NCBI GenBank assembly: GCA_027405735.1
Contig: JAPEHQ010000022.1
Coordinates: 558,001 to 622,000 of the forward strand
DNA length: 64,000 bases
Direction: 5' to 3'
DNA from: Mucor racemosus
Taxonomy: Eukaryota > Mucoromycota > Mucoromycetes > Mucorales > Mucoraceae
How positions within the stretch are numbered: the stretch's first letter is position 1; every line of letters begins with the position of its first letter. Shown here one piece after another: positions 34,215-46,689 of this stretch. The position numbers were made by a program, and so were the translations under genes. The notes beneath the pieces are model-generated. The model was not told the origin of the DNA, did no database searches, and saw only the letters and a program-made list of their open reading frames with translations.

Positions 34215-35401
34215 ATGAATACCGATTCACTAATACGTTTCGATCAACAGGTTGCAGGCCATGATCAGTTAATGGCTTTACCTACAAGTGATTTGCTAGT
34301 TGTGAAGCCGTGCAAGAAAAGAGAGCTAGACTTTTATCAAGATGCTCACAGTTTTCCAGAGTTCCAGGATTTTCTTCCAGAATGTTATGGCACAGTGAGA
34401 GCTGCTACTGAGAATGATTTAAAGATCTTGGATGATTCAGAACTTGTCGAAAACAAGACGATAAAGATTGACACTGCCACTAACGAAGATCATATCCTTT
34501 TTTTTTTTTCTGTTTAAAGCTATGCTTGATTGGCTTGAATTTAACATGTAATATAAATATTCCTTAACTTTTTAAATTTACAAAACTTATGTTTAGAAAA
34601 CCTTTTGCATGGATTTACTCGGCCTTGCATTTTGGATTTGAAAATGGGATCTCTTTTGTATGATAACGAAGCTACAGATGAAAAACGTAAAAGAATGATT
34701 CGTCAATCAATATCAACAACATCCAGTTCACTCGGATTAAGAATATGTGGAATGAAGGTAAAAAAAAAAAAAAAAAAAACACTTGTCTTTTGATACGGAA
34801 AAGTATTATTGACAAATTATACAAGGTTTACGATACAATTGATAAAAAATATATAACATACGAAAAGATATTTGGTAAATCTCGTACACCTGAAAATACA
34901 GTGGAAGCGATCCTTGCGTATTTATTTCCGACATCATCTTATGGAAAACAAACTGAAGAATATAGAACTTATATTGATGACAATACCTCAAAAAGTACAG
35001 CAAGAGATAAAATCCCAGCAAAATATTCGAGATGGGTTATAGAATGCTTTATAGATACACTGAAAGAAATTCAAGAATCCTTGGTGGATCACCCAAATTT
35101 AAGACTAATTGGATCTTCCATACTCTTCATGTATGAAGGAGATCGATCTGCAGCAGATAAAACCTGGAAACAAATGCTGGCAGAAGATAAAAAAGCGCCA
35201 TTGCAAGATCAGGAACATGAATCAGTAGAGGCAGATGAAGAATTGCCGCCCAAAATGTGTGATTTAAGATTGATTGATTTTGCTCATTCTGATTGGCATG
35301 CAGATAGAAAGAAGCAAGATCCAGAATTATTGAAAGGCTTTGATAATATTGTCAGGTTATTACAAGAATCTTTAACTGTTCAGCTTCAAGAATCTTTATA
35401 G
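34215..35401 (+). CDS. Inositol polyphosphate multikinase (Arg82/IPMK family), with a U12-type intron
   Basis: Three exons, 34215-34491, 34582-34757 and 34826-35401, give 342 residues. Family motifs: FDQQVAGH near the start, the inositol-binding PCILDLKMG (107-115, PxxxDxKxG), SSLGLRICGMK (about 141-151), LIGSSILFMYEGD and the metal-binding LRLIDFAHSDW. The enzyme phosphorylates InsP3/InsP4 to InsP5 in the nucleus and cytosol, feeding InsP6 and pyrophosphate signalling. The first intron cannot be solved with GT-AG but fits AT-AC perfectly (see separate entry), restoring NLCLENLLHGF before the kinase motif. The second intron is an ordinary 68-base GT-AG. An upstream in-frame ATG at 34143 would add 24 residues; the later start is preferred because those residues are unlike the family. 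SCC2 follows 190 bases downstream on the same strand. Confidence 0.9.
34492..34581 (+). other. U12-type AT-AC intron in the IPMK gene
   Basis: Begins ATATCCTTT, the exact minor-spliceosome donor consensus. It has TTCCTTAAC at 34560-34568, the exact U12 branch-site consensus, and ends AC at 34581, 14 bases after the branch adenosine. Removing it joins phase 1 to phase 1 and restores the conserved LENLLHGF...PCILDLKMG reading. The interval holds no GT-AG pair that keeps the frame. Confidence 0.9.
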
Positions 35402-35590
35402 ACATAAGAAAAGAACCCCCCCTTAATTTTATTTGTAGACCTTTTTAATGTGTAAAAAATAATTTCTAAAACGCGTGTGTCGCCCCTTTATCGCGCCTAT
35501 TCAATCACAAAAATCCAATAAAAACCAAGACGAAAACAGACTTCGCGTTTCATCTTTTTCTTTAAGAATAAAAAAAAAACAACTAGACAC
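35402..35590. other. IPMK-SCC2 intergenic spacer
   Basis: A 189-base spacer between two co-oriented genes; it should contain the IPMK terminator region and the SCC2 promoter. No distinct motif. Confidence 0.4.
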
Positions 35591-38500
35591 ATGGGATTAA
35601 CCTCTATAGCAAACGATTCCAAGAAAATAAACGATGATTTTGATCCAGATGATATAGTCGTTTTACCCAAATCAAGAAGAAGACCCAAGAGAATTATTGA
35701 AGATGATAGCAGCAGTAGCAGTGAAGATGATCAAGATGACATACCACTGAATAAAAGAAAGCCTGTCAAAAAAGATACACCACCTAAAGAAATGCCTTCG
35801 AGTCCTCAAAAGAAGTTGAAAATAGACAATAAAGAGCAATATGATTCTCCTAGAAGTATATTCAATCTTTCTTCTCAAAGAGCAAGAGTTAAACCAATAT
35901 CGAGAATAAACTTGCATAATAAACCAATTACAACAACTGCTACCTCTTCTGCGGAATCAATGGTTAGACGTAATGAACCGAGAGTTGTAATAAAAAAGAT
36001 GTCGACAGGGATTTCCGATAAGAAGAATGTAGATAGAAAAGCACCATTACCTATAAAACCAGAATTCAATGCTCCATTGCCTGTCAAATCTACTCCTCCT
36101 CCTTCATCAAATGAATTCAAAGCTCCATTTTCTGTGCAAACTTCTAGTGAATTTAAGGCACCTGCACCAGTGGGCCCTCCTATTTCTAATGGATTCAAAG
36201 TGCCAATGGGTCCACCATCCATGAATGGTTTCAAGGCACCAATGTCTACTAATTCATCAAATGGATTCGTAGCCCCTCAAGTCCAACAGACTGATTGTAA
36301 GTATAGTTCTATAAAATCCATCTTTTCTTAAATATTAACCATACTTGCCATCCTTAATAGTAATTACAAGTCGTCTTAGTCATTATATATCATGTATTTG
36401 TCAAGATTTAGATCAATATAACATGGACAAGATTAAAGCAAAGGATTCTTTATTGACATTTCGAGATACAGATGATTTACCAACATTAGACATCAGCGTG
36501 ATGAGAAAATTCACTTCTTTGACAGCAAATATTCTCAAAAATTTCAAGAATTTGGATTCTATAGACATGGACAAGTTTGGAAAAGTGATTAAATTGATGG
36601 AAAATACAGTGATTGTGGCTACAGATATCGATATCATTGAACATTATGTCAAAAATCCAGTGGAAAATAAAGAATCAACATTTGACATGTTGACGTTGAT
36701 CAATGATGCTTTAGAGACCTGTTCCATGATCTTTGAAATATTGACAACTTGCAAATTGGATAAAAAGTTTCTATCTCAAAATCTTGTTACCAATTGTTTG
36801 CACTTTATCAAGAATCAATTGGATTATACCATATACCCCATTATAGATGCCAATGGTTTTGAGGATGAAGCAATTTCTTGTAAGACAGTGTTAAAGGGAA
36901 AGAAGGAAAATTACTAACTGATAATTTGTATAGTAACTACAAATGCTCAATACTTTATCAACTTGATCATGGAATCACCAATACAAAGGCATTTAATTTC
37001 GACATTTATCCCATTGATCATTCGATTTTTTAGACGTTCATTTACGTTGATTCTTTCTGAAGATTTAGAGGACGATGTTTTAGTTATCATTGCTTATATC
37101 AGCATGGCACCCTTCTTTCATGATTTTCCAGAATCCAGTATATCGATATTGCTATCAGATCATAACCAAGAAACAACGTTTAATCCTTATGAGCAACTCA
37201 AGTTTTGTGCCTTGGATATATTAAAACATATTTTTAGCAAATATCCAAAGCATAGAAGATGGATATTCGAGGAGATCTTGACTAGTTTGGGGTCACTGAC
37301 AATAATGGATGGAGCTAGGAAATTCAGATTGCGTGATAATAGATCAATCCATGTTATTAGCGCTTTGTTTATGCAATTAGTTCAATGTTGTTCATCGCTG
37401 AGCGATATTTCAACCCATAAAAGGTGGTATAATAAATGGTACATCAAGTATCAAAAGGTGGCAAAGAAAAAGAATTTGGATCAAATGAAATTCTTGGATG
37501 ATAGGCTAGTAAATCGTGCTGCAGATGCTTGGAGACTTGGTGCTGAAGCTGCTGCTAATAGTGCTTCGTTCTTCCTCGAATTTCTAATGTCAAAGTAAAG
37601 TATCTTTAATTTGCCATGAATATGCACAACTGATTTATACTATTTCATAGATGCAAATCAAGAAAGATGGACGCTTATTCACTAGCAGAGTATAGATCAA
37701 TTTTAGCACAAACATTGCAAGATATCATGACAGTTTTCAATGATCCTGAATGGCCTGTTGCAGAGCTTATCATCAGAGTTTTTAGTCGCATTCTTGTAAG
37801 CACAATAGAATGATTTGTATTGATTTAGATCTAATATAATGGATTGTTTTGTATAGATGTCTTTGTTGGAAGAAGATCGATCAGATCAGTATCTTAAATC
37901 ATTGGCAATTGAATGGTTGGGCATCATTTCTTGTAAAATCAAGACAGGTTACAACAAATTATCTGGTGATTTCAAAACATATACCCCTGAATGGATCTGT
38001 GAGTTGAATGAAACACTCCCCATCAAAGTAGATAAAGATACGCCCATCAAATCATTGGCGTTATTGGATCAATGCCGAAAGAAACTTCTAGATCATGTTG
38101 TTGGAGAAAGGGTGAATCATAATGTAATACAATTCTATTTATGTAACTGGGGATTTATTGAATCCGTTGTTTGGTCAAAGGCTAATAAAGGTTGGGAAAT
38201 CCAGCAAAAGAAACGTGCCACAAATACCAAGAAACCACCTACTGATTCTGTTACTCCTGCTACCACTGATGGTGCTACAACAAGTACAGCGACTGCTACT
38301 GCCGTCGAAGAAAGTGAGAAAAAGGATGACGATGATCTTGATGACCTTGACGAAGATACTGCTATGGCAGATCCCACAACTACAACAGATACTACAAGTG
38401 CTACAAATACAACTGATGCCACTGCAATGGATATAATAGCAGAGGAAAACAAATGGCCTAAAGAAAATGCTTTATTACTCCAAGATACATGTAAATACTA

Positions 38501-41500
38501 TTGGTTATCATGCTTGGGCGTAGAACATCCATTTCCCAGTGTTGCTGAAACAAAACAATACGATTTCCCCGAGTTGGCAAAATCAGATTACAATTTATTT
38601 ACTGAATTGCTTGCATCAAGGCAAACTTTATACACTAGCTTTAACTTCATCTTATCTGAGATTTTGATTTGTTTGGATAAAGATGCAGTTATCTATAGAG
38701 CAAAGGCATTGAAAGCAATTGGTAAAATTGCTTCTGAGGTACCTGAAATTATGGAGGAGGTAAAGTATTGTTATATTATTTAGTTTGCTTTATCTAATGC
38801 ATCTTTTCTTATAGACTCGTATTCGCACCTCAGTCGTTCAAAGAATCCATGATGGTTCGCCTTCTGTAAGAGATGCCGCTGTTGATGTTGTAGCTAAATA
38901 TCTAGGCCGTTTGGATCATGTTCCTATCAAATTGTACGAGGTTGTTAGTGCTAGAATCATGGTAAGATCAGAAATAATGGTTCATTTGTATCTTAGGTAT
39001 GCTAATAAGCATTTGTAGGATACTGCTGTTACTGTTCGCAAGCGTCTCGTCAAACTTTTGCGAGAACTTTATTTCAAATTAACTGATCGTGAGATCAAGA
39101 TTGATGTTGCATCTAAGCTTATTCTAAGAATTGGTGATAACGAAGTTACTATTAGTCAATTATCTCTCAAAGCAACACAAGAGATACTGTTCTTGCCTTT
39201 CAAAGAAATTGAAAAGGACGGAAATGATTATTTTGGCTATTCTTATGCTAATTCACCAAAAGAGCGTAAACGAAAAATTACTGATTTAACGCTTGTAATT
39301 ACGGGTGCTGTGTCGAAATTAGATGCTTCTGTCTCTGCTCAAAATATAGCATTATCGCAGATTATTGAAAAGGTAATATTAAATTGCATGGCAAATGTAG
39401 TAAGTTTTAAAAGCCTAACATTTATCAATACAGACCATCGATGGAGCTGATGAGAAATCTTTGGTTTGGTATGAAAAAGTGTTTCAATGGATTGTGGATT
39501 CTTTATTTGATCGTATGATTATACTTGACGAAGAAGATAATTCGACTGAATTCATCAATTGTCTTGCTACTGTTTACTCTTTTACAAAACCTTGTCCCAA
39601 TTTGCTTCGTGAATCACATATATCTATGTTGCAACCATATTTGAGTGCCGCAGAAAATGTAAGTTTTAAACTAATTAAAGGATGTGCGTGCTGTTTAATT
39701 TACTGAAAATTTTGATAGGCGGATTGGACAAAGGCTCGTTACGTTCTTAGCATTTATAGAGATGTACTACCTCAAATGAAATACCATGATCCTAATTTTG
39801 TTTTAGCAGTGGAGCGAGTCTTGATGCAGCTACTCAGTCGCTGTCCTTTAGACCTGATTACTGATGGTATTTCTTGTTTATGTGTCATTGTTGATGCTAT
39901 ATCATTCCGCTATAACATTCTTATAAAGATGCTCGGCTCATGCGTTTGTAAGTATTAAACCTGATCTGTAACCATAATATAGCTCCATCTGACTTATTTT
40001 TTTTTTATATGTAGCCAAACTTCGACAAGTTCAAAAGATGGTTTCTAATGGGGAGGTGTCAGAAGATTCCTCGTTTTCTGGTGTATTAAAGATGATTTTG
40101 ATGTGCGGTTTACTATGCCAGAATTTTGAATTTGACAAGAAAAGAGAGCAGAGACCTAAAGAGATGGAGGCTTTGAATTTAGTTTACAAGGGAGACATTT
40201 GCATGCTTATATTTGATGTTTTACAATTTTATACTGGAGAATTCATGGATGAATTAAGCGATCAAGGCATGTCAATGCGTATGACTGCATTACAAGGTTT
40301 AGGATACTTTTTTGCTTCGCATCCAACATATATGATATCAGCTACTAGTACAGCACTCATGGATAAGATATTCGAAGAGGGCACAATCGGACTCAAAGCG
40401 CAATTAATGCGAGTCTATCAAGAATTTTTATCTGCTGAGGAAAAAAGAATTGATAAACGAGAAGATACAGCCAATGCCTCGGAAATGTATACTAAGCAAA
40501 TAGATGTTGACACCCTGCTGGGGAATACAGAAGAATATGCTGAATTGGGCGTAAATGGTTCTTTAATGCAAAGATATTTACGTAAAATTCTGAAATGTGC
40601 TTTATCGGAATCTGAGGATCTTCGTTATGCAGCTTTTGAGGTGGTTTCGGCTATTATCCATCAAGGTTTAGCTCATCCTGTACTCTGTATGCCAGCTATT
40701 GTGGCGGCTGAAACTAGCCCTGATATTATTTTACGAAACAAGGCATTTTACCTGCATAAATATGCACATGATAAATATGGTACTCTATTGTATAGTCAAA
40801 TGAATGAATATATCTCAACATCTTTTCAATATCAAAAGCTTTTGTATGGTAGTAATGTTCAAGGTATGTGGAAAACTAACAAAATTTCTAAGGATTTTTT
40901 ACTAAATTATGTGCATAGGATATGGTAAAAGAGGAGGAGATGCCAAGATGGACGCCGTATTGAGCGTTACTTTCTCTGTATTGAAAGATAAAAAGAAACC
41001 TCGATTTGATCTATTTTCTGCATTAGTAAAACCTTTTAGTTTTGACCTAAAAACTACTACATCTGATGAAGTTGATATTGATTACCTCAAGTATTTAGCA
41101 GAGAATGTTATTTCATTGGATTTATCTACAACAGAAGAAGTTCTTCATATGGTGTACATCATGGATCGTATTTTAATGAGTCTTGGTGCTGATTTGCTCT
41201 CGTATGTACATTTTCTTAAAAAGCAAGGCGTTGTGGTTGTTAAAAATACATCCGAAGATCAGGAAGAAGAAGAAGAAGAAGAAGAAGGAGAAGAAGAAGA
41301 AGGAGAAGGAGAGGATATGGATAATGATCTCACTGTAGCTGCAAAATTAGCATTGGCAATGTGCATCTTGATGTACATGAAAAACCTGCTTGTTGAGCTT
41401 TATGATATTCCTGACGAGTATGTGTTGATTGCATATTTAAATACGGTTATATTAATTAATGTACTTTTTGTTTAGTGAGATCCGTGAATTCAACCCAAAT

Positions 41501-41713
41501 AGTAAACGCAAAGCTCGAGATGTGACAAAAGATGTAGAAGTGAGTGGAATTATCGATTGGAATGAATTGCTTTATTTCAAGCATGGAAAAACGTTAAATA
41601 AGCAAACTGCATCAGATGCTTGTATTAGATTTGAATATTTAATTATGAGCGATACTACTGCAGTTGTCATTGAAGATGTTGCAGAAGAAGAATATGACGA
41701 TGATCTTGTTTAG
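35591..41713 (+). CDS. SCC2: Sister chromatid cohesion protein 2 (Scc2/Mis4/NIPBL), cohesin loader
   Basis: Twelve exons: 35591-36296, 36361-36879, 36934-37594, 37651-37795, 37857-38759, 38815-38961, 39019-39372, 39434-39658, 39719-39947, 40015-40863, 40919-41417, 41476-41713. All have GT-AG introns and together encode 1824 residues. Residues 1-235 are polar, with an acidic Ser run and repeats of the type FKAP; this part normally binds Scc4/MAU2. The rest is helical HEAT-repeat sequence. The most telling part is KALKAIGKIASEVPEIMEE, then SVRDAAVDVVAKYLGR and DTAVTVRKRLVKLLRELYF, which is the Nipped-B core hook region. Scc2 opens and loads cohesin on chromatin and stimulates its ATPase. Low-complexity Thr/Ala and Glu/Gly runs sit near residues 810-870 and 1665-1685. 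Length is normal for fungi. Confidence 0.92.
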
Positions 41714-42053
41714 TGAAACCCAATTACTATTTGATCTTGTAAATAAATAAACGTTGTATTAGTATCAATTACTAGTGTATGTATAAATTACATTTAGTTT
41801 CATGACCAGAAATTGTATAGAATATGCAGTCAATACTTAATTGACTATCGCAAACAATGAAAACTCATGTTGTCTATCAATTTCATGCATATTTATTGAT
41901 AGTCTCTCCTTAATCATGATATTGTCACTTTTTTCACGAGATAATCTTGGAATTATATGTGATCATAGGGAGGTTAAGATACATAAATATATATATAAGC
42001 ATGTGTTTCATCTGATTCTTGCTATTTCTCTTGAAAAAAATAATTTGAAAACC
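41714..42053. other. Intergenic between SCC2 and the small secreted protein
   Basis: Contains the SCC2 3' end (AAATAAATAAA near 41740) and a TATA element at about 41985-41998. Confidence 0.5.
41985..41998 (+). promoter_or_regulatory. TATA-type promoter element
   Basis: AAATATATATATAA about 55-70 bases upstream of the ATG at 42054; it is the only strong TATA run before that frame. Confidence 0.45.
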
Positions 42054-42305
42054 ATGATCAACTTTACTTTTTGGATATATACAGTCGCTATTTCTGCCCT
42101 TACTATCATTGTAGCAGCCTCTGATTCTGCAAATGATTCAGGTGGCATTGTAAATGGTGGATTTATGTCACACAAAATGATTGCCTCTCCTGTCAAAGAT
42201 ACTATGAGTGGTCATCGAATTACAAAAAGGTTAAACAGATTGCGCTTATCTGGTAAATTTCATATTACATCAAAAAGATCAAGGATAACAGAAGTACAAA
42301 TTTAA
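42054..42305 (+). CDS. Small secreted peptide with dibasic sites (83 residues)
   Basis: An open frame of 83 residues with a clear signal peptide (MINFTFWIYTVAISALTIIVAAS) and a short mature part with Lys-Arg pairs in ITKRLNRLR and ITSKRSR, possible Kex2-type processing sites. No cysteines in the mature part and no recognised family. The frame is open further upstream (to 41841) but that part lies over the TATA element, so the ATG at 42054 is preferred. AATAAAG-type poly(A) signal at about 42315. It could be a peptide signal or a small effector-like protein; function unknown. Confidence 0.5.
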   Translation: MINFTFWIYTVAISALTIIVAASDSANDSGGIVNGGFMSHKMIASPVKDTMSGHRITKRLNRLRLSGKFHITSKRSRITEVQI

Positions 42306-42541
42306 ACAATTAGTAAATAAAGTATTTTTGAGACATGTACGAATAGCAACCTCAGTGGCCATTGCCACTTGGCCTTTGCCTTCTCCTCTCTTTTCGATAA
42401 TGATCCATTTTTCATGTGTTGACAAAAGTTTATAACATTCAGTATGCCTGAATGTTTCACCTCTACAATTTCAAAAAAAAAATTCCAAGAATCCTTTTGT
42501 TTTGTTATAGCAGGAGATGCTTGATCGTTTTCGACCAGATT
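42306..42541. other. Short intergenic region
   Basis: 3' flank of the small peptide gene. Nothing else seen. The last eight bases, ACCAGATT, are a probable target duplication of the miniature hAT element. Confidence 0.4.
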
Positions 42542-42611
42542 TAGGGTTGTCGTCGAGCCCAGCTTATACTAGTAAATTTGGCTTGCACAACCCGGCTCGA
42601 CAACAATACTA
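42542..42611. mobile_element. 70-bp miniature hAT element
   Basis: Starts TAGGGTTGTCGTCGAGCC and ends with the inverse of TAGTATTGTTGTCGAGCC, resembling both ends of the large hAT element at 22334-28700. Flanked by ACCAGATT (42534-42541) and ACAAGATT (42612-42619), an 8-bp duplication with one mismatch. Almost the whole element is terminal repeat. Confidence 0.7.
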
Positions 42612-42821
42612 ACAAGATTGATACAAGTACAGGTTTTTAGTCTTAATTGGTACGTTTGATTTTTTTTTTGGTACGGCTCCAAAATAAATTTGGCACACTT
42701 TATTTTATTTTTGGTACGATTTGAAAATAGAAGTTGGGACGAATTATTTTTTTTTCGGTACGAAATACATTTTTATTTTGGGATTAAATATGTAGGAAAA
42801 GATAACATACAGTGATAATAT

Positions 42822-44100
42822 TTACCTTAAGCCAAGTTCTTTGTCAATACACCTGTCCCAGAAGGTCTCAGCATGTCTGATCCAACCTTGGCAGTCTTGA
42901 ACAGTAACAGATCCGCAAGCTCCAGGAAGACGCGATGTCAAATTATCTGCTTTATCAAGTGGGTTTCTCTTGATATTGCTCTTTATTTTTGACCAGCATT
43001 CTTCGATTGGGTTCAAAAAAGGAGAGTAAGGAGGCATGAACAAAGGCTTATACCCTCTCTTATTAATAGCATCAACAACAAATGCAGAGTGGTGAATTCT
43101 ATAATTATCCATTACTATGAAGAATCCCTTTTTGTCGTGCCTATTAAGTGTGTCCATTGTTGCTTCCAAAAACTTGACAATATGATATGCCGTGGTTCCC
43201 TTTTTCAAAGGCTTTTTCTTCTCAGGGTCTTTTGCTTTTCTTTTTTTTGGTGGCAGGGTTTGCATACTCTTGTTCAAGCTTTTCTGCAGCCGCCTTTGTT
43301 AAAGAATCAACTTTTGAAAAATTGACTGTTCCAAAATACGCAATGCATCCAACGATACTGATATTAGCACCTCTTTGCTTGTGAACAGTAACATTCGCTG
43401 GCTCTCCTACTTTGGACCAAGCTCGCCCTCTTATCATATGCGTATTAAAGCCTGCTTCATCTACAAATACGCAATTCTTTTTAAAGTCGACGGCAATTTC
43501 CTTCCATTTACTTACCACCTCAAAACGAAGGCGAAGTGTTCATTCGGCGTCTCTTTCTTCGTTGTATATAGATGCTCTCTTTAACGAAAAAGCACAATTT
43601 ACTGTTACATGCTTCCACAGAGAAGGGATAGAAATATCTTTTAAGTCTGGAAATTGCTTGAGAAGAACTTCTTTGGCCAATCCAAGTGTTGTAGACTTGT
43701 GGTTGTCAAGGTAATCAATCAAAAACAGGGAATGCTGACCGAAAAGCTTTTGTTTCGTACCTCTGTTCTTGGATTTCGGAGCAAAACCAGGCAGTACACT
43801 ACCGTTGCTATCGTTGAATTCCTTGAGCAGCCTGTAAGCGCTTTGTCGAGGAATGTTACAACGTACTGCCGCTTTAGGTACAGTAGTACCTTCGTCTTGC
43901 ATTATCTGTATGAACATGCGCACTTGGTCGGGTGTGTACTTCTTGTACTTTTTGCTACCATCGTCAATAGATACAGTTTTTATGCTTTCCGTAAGCGAGT
44001 CAATTTCCATAGTTGTGTCCACTTTTGGAATTTTGGTAGGTGGTGAATCGAAGTCAATGATCTTTTCGATGTCGCCGTATTGATAGGCTACATCTTCCAT
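42822..44100 (-). pseudogene. Tc1-like transposase, left copy, two lesions
   Basis: The minus-strand frame has a helix-turn-helix N-terminal part (RMFIQIMQDEG, then IPRQSAYRLL) and the DDE core: VDEAGFN, IVMDNYRIHHS, and PYSPFLNPIEECW. Two breaks: a TGA at 43540-43542 after ...NEERDAE, where CGA (Arg) would keep the frame, and a frameshift in an A-rich run near 43250, after ANPATKKK, before KRKAKDPEKK resumes in another frame. It is inactive as read unless recoded. The family moves by cut-and-paste at TA. Confidence 0.88.
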
Positions 44101-44249
44101 CTGTTCTTCAGACTCATCGTCAATAATATAATAGTCGCTTGGAGGTATAAAGTTAATGAAGTCGCGTCCATGTTAATTTCTAAATGATCTGGTACCAAAA
44201 AAAAAGAAAAAAAAATCAAGCGTACCAATTAAGACTAAAAACCTGTTAC

Positions 44250-44837
44250 ATTTAATTTTGTTACAAGTTACGAGTATTTTTACTCCGAACTTGTAACATT
44301 TTTAGGTTTTTGTTACAAATGATGTCCGAACTATCTAAACCAACCAAAGGTAAGTGATGAGTGACAATAGGCTTGACTTGCGTTAACTTGGCGTTTAGAA
44401 TTTTTGGAACTTGCTTCATTCGTTCTACCTAATCAGCTTCGCCCGGGTACGGATTCAATGTCCAGATTGTTGTTTGATAATAAATATATAATGGACATCG
44501 TGGTTACAACAGTAATCGGTAAGTGACATTAATGCCTGTAGATACAGTCAAACTTATAGAATTTGGCGTTTTCGAAAAAATGAACAACGGAAACTCAAAT
44601 TTAATTTGCCAAAATAGAAAAATAATTGGCTGAAATAAAAAAATGTTTGTCCTTTTGGCTGTGAGTAAATGTCTATAAGTGCTAGCTAAACTTGGCGCAA
44701 AAACTGTACAGGAAAAAGAAGTGATAAAGACCCTTATTGAATCAATTATATTGCTTGTTATCATATTTAGGTAAAAAAAAAACTTGCCATTTTGCTCTGA
44801 GAATTTTTCTAATCAGAATTTAACGTGACGGTTTTTC
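44250..44837. repeat. Inner part of the left palindrome arm
   Basis: Between the inner Tc1 terminus (CAGG... inverted, ending near 44249) and the loop. Identical in inverse to 47868-48460. It includes an inverted set of GTAACA/TGTTAC motifs around 44250-44320. No gene; it may hold the promoter of the cargo gene. Confidence 0.6.
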
Positions 44838-44890
44838 AAGATTTAAAGTCGTGAGATGCTCTCTAGCTTATTTTTTCTTTATCAATATAA

Positions 44891-46689
44891 ATGCCTCCTC
44901 CTAAAAAGAAGAGCAAGACGTTACAAGCAAAAAAGAAACTGATTCCTAACGACGCCCAATGGTGTCTTGATAAAGGAGATTCTCTAACGTTTAAAGAATA
45001 TATTGCACACTGGGACTGTCTTGATAGAAATCAGGCACAGCAACGATTTGGAAAAATATTAGGCGACTACTACAATTCCAAGACTGATCTTCATAACAAA
45101 ATACGTACCGAATATAAAACATGGACATCAAGTGCAGACTATATACGCTTTTGGCAAAATCGAGCAGACTCTATCATTCTTCTCAAAACTGGCTTGGGCT
45201 CTACCGAGTTGATTAATGAAGTGACCGATAAACGAATTGAATTTCTGCAATCTTATGCCATCAAGACTAGATCTCAAACAGCCGCCAGTCTGCCGTCTGA
45301 ATTATCCAGCTCTAATAATGATGAGGACCCTTCAAGCTCTACTGATCCTACTCCTACTGCCACTCCTGGCTCTCCCACTGTCTCTGCTACCTCTTGTGGC
45401 CCAAATGAACCGATAAGCCTCACCAACTTAACACTTCACGGAATACATAATCATTTGACCAATATCAGGAAAAACTTTATCAACGAAGAACAGATAAATA
45501 ATGAATCATATATCTTTAAAGATGTCAACGTCAGTCGTCTATTCAACAAATACCAAAATGCCGTTAGCAATATTATTGAAAAGCACAAATGCCTCCCGAT
45601 CGAATCTTATGTGCATGAGCTAGCGTCGCTAACTCATATATTCTTTCTTTGTAAAAACCAACATAGTGAAATTGCCGAAAAGATATTTACATTGGATCTA
45701 TTGAAAGAACTGGCGAGCACTCCTGAAATAGAGGCCGCGAATGCTAATCTTCGCTTTCCATTGGACGATTTTATGACTATCACCACCGCTATTAACAACC
45801 TCAGTTTAGAAAAGGTGACAAGGGAAATAGTAACCCTTGACGTACTTACTCTGGCTGCAAGAATGAACTATGGACCAAAGCGGCTACTTATGGGCACTGC
45901 CAATCTGTAAGTTGAATGCAACGACGGACAAAGGTTTATAAAAAGATAAATTTACTAATCCTATTTGTGATTTGAATCAAAGATCAACAAACTACCCAAC
46001 ACACCACTTAATGATTACAAACAACTGAGTGAAACTGAACTATGGAGTACCTACTTCGATTCAATGCTTTCATATTTAATTAGTGATCCTGAACGACTTA
46101 TCCATCTCCGTTGGACAGATGCAATACCTAATGAAAATGGCACTTCCCGACCTGATTCCGTAATCAGTGAAAAAAAACAATTGGCCTTTGGAAGTAGTTT
46201 AGGGTTTGGTGAAGCCAAAATCCAACAAGGCTCCTGTAGTAAGCTTTTATGTCTAGACACTCTTCGTTTGGCGATATTTACTAAAAATGCGATTGATGTC
46301 CACAAACTTGACGGTGCCCTCGCTTTCCAAATACATGGTAAATTATCTGAAAAGAGAAAGAAGAACAAATAGCTTAACGCGTCATAATACTTCTAGGATT
46401 CAATGTGACATTCTATCTTAATCAAGTAGCTGCAAAGGGTATATACACATTTAAGGAAATCGCGCACGTCCGCTTCCCCCAGTCTTTAGAAGACTTGCCA
46501 TCATTCTTTACCCTTATCAATATCCAAAAGTTACTCATGGTCAATCATATCTTTTGGAATACTTGTAAAAAATCCCAACACCCCGATATTATTCATTCAA
46601 GATACAAAGAAACCCAAATGAGTTTGGATGCCATTATCGATTCAAGTCAAGATAGTACCCGGCAATGTGTTTTACGATTTGGACATTGA
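44891..46689 (+). CDS. PD-(D/E)XK nuclease-like protein, cargo of the Tc1 composite
   Basis: Three exons give 538 residues: 44891-45906, 46030-46337, 46397-46689. The first acceptor is the weakest call: the pyrimidine-like acceptor at 45982 breaks the frame, whereas 46029 keeps it. The N-terminus MPPPKKKSKTLQAKKK is a nuclear-localisation-like basic stretch; a Ser/Thr/Pro linker lies at about 130-175. The C-terminal third has RPDSVI (Pro380-Asp381) then GFGEAKIQ (Glu400-Ala-Lys402), a PD-x18-ExK arrangement as in restriction-endonuclease-fold nucleases, followed by conserved-looking helices. I recognise it as similar to a large family of uncharacterised Mucorales proteins but cannot name it. 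Role unknown; a DNA-processing function tied to the element is one possibility. Confidence 0.68.

Noticed and set aside
34143..34517. Reading the first IPMK exon through to the TAA at 34515-34517 as a separate short gene
   Set aside because: It cuts the kinase before its catalytic motif, while the AT-AC intron restores the whole family pattern.
41841..42053. Extended N-terminus of the small secreted protein
   Set aside because: It would place the TATA element inside the coding region and bury the signal peptide.
45907..45982. First intron of the cargo gene ending at the AG of 45982
   Set aside because: It shifts the frame into a stop; the AG at 46029 keeps it. A damaged gene remains possible.
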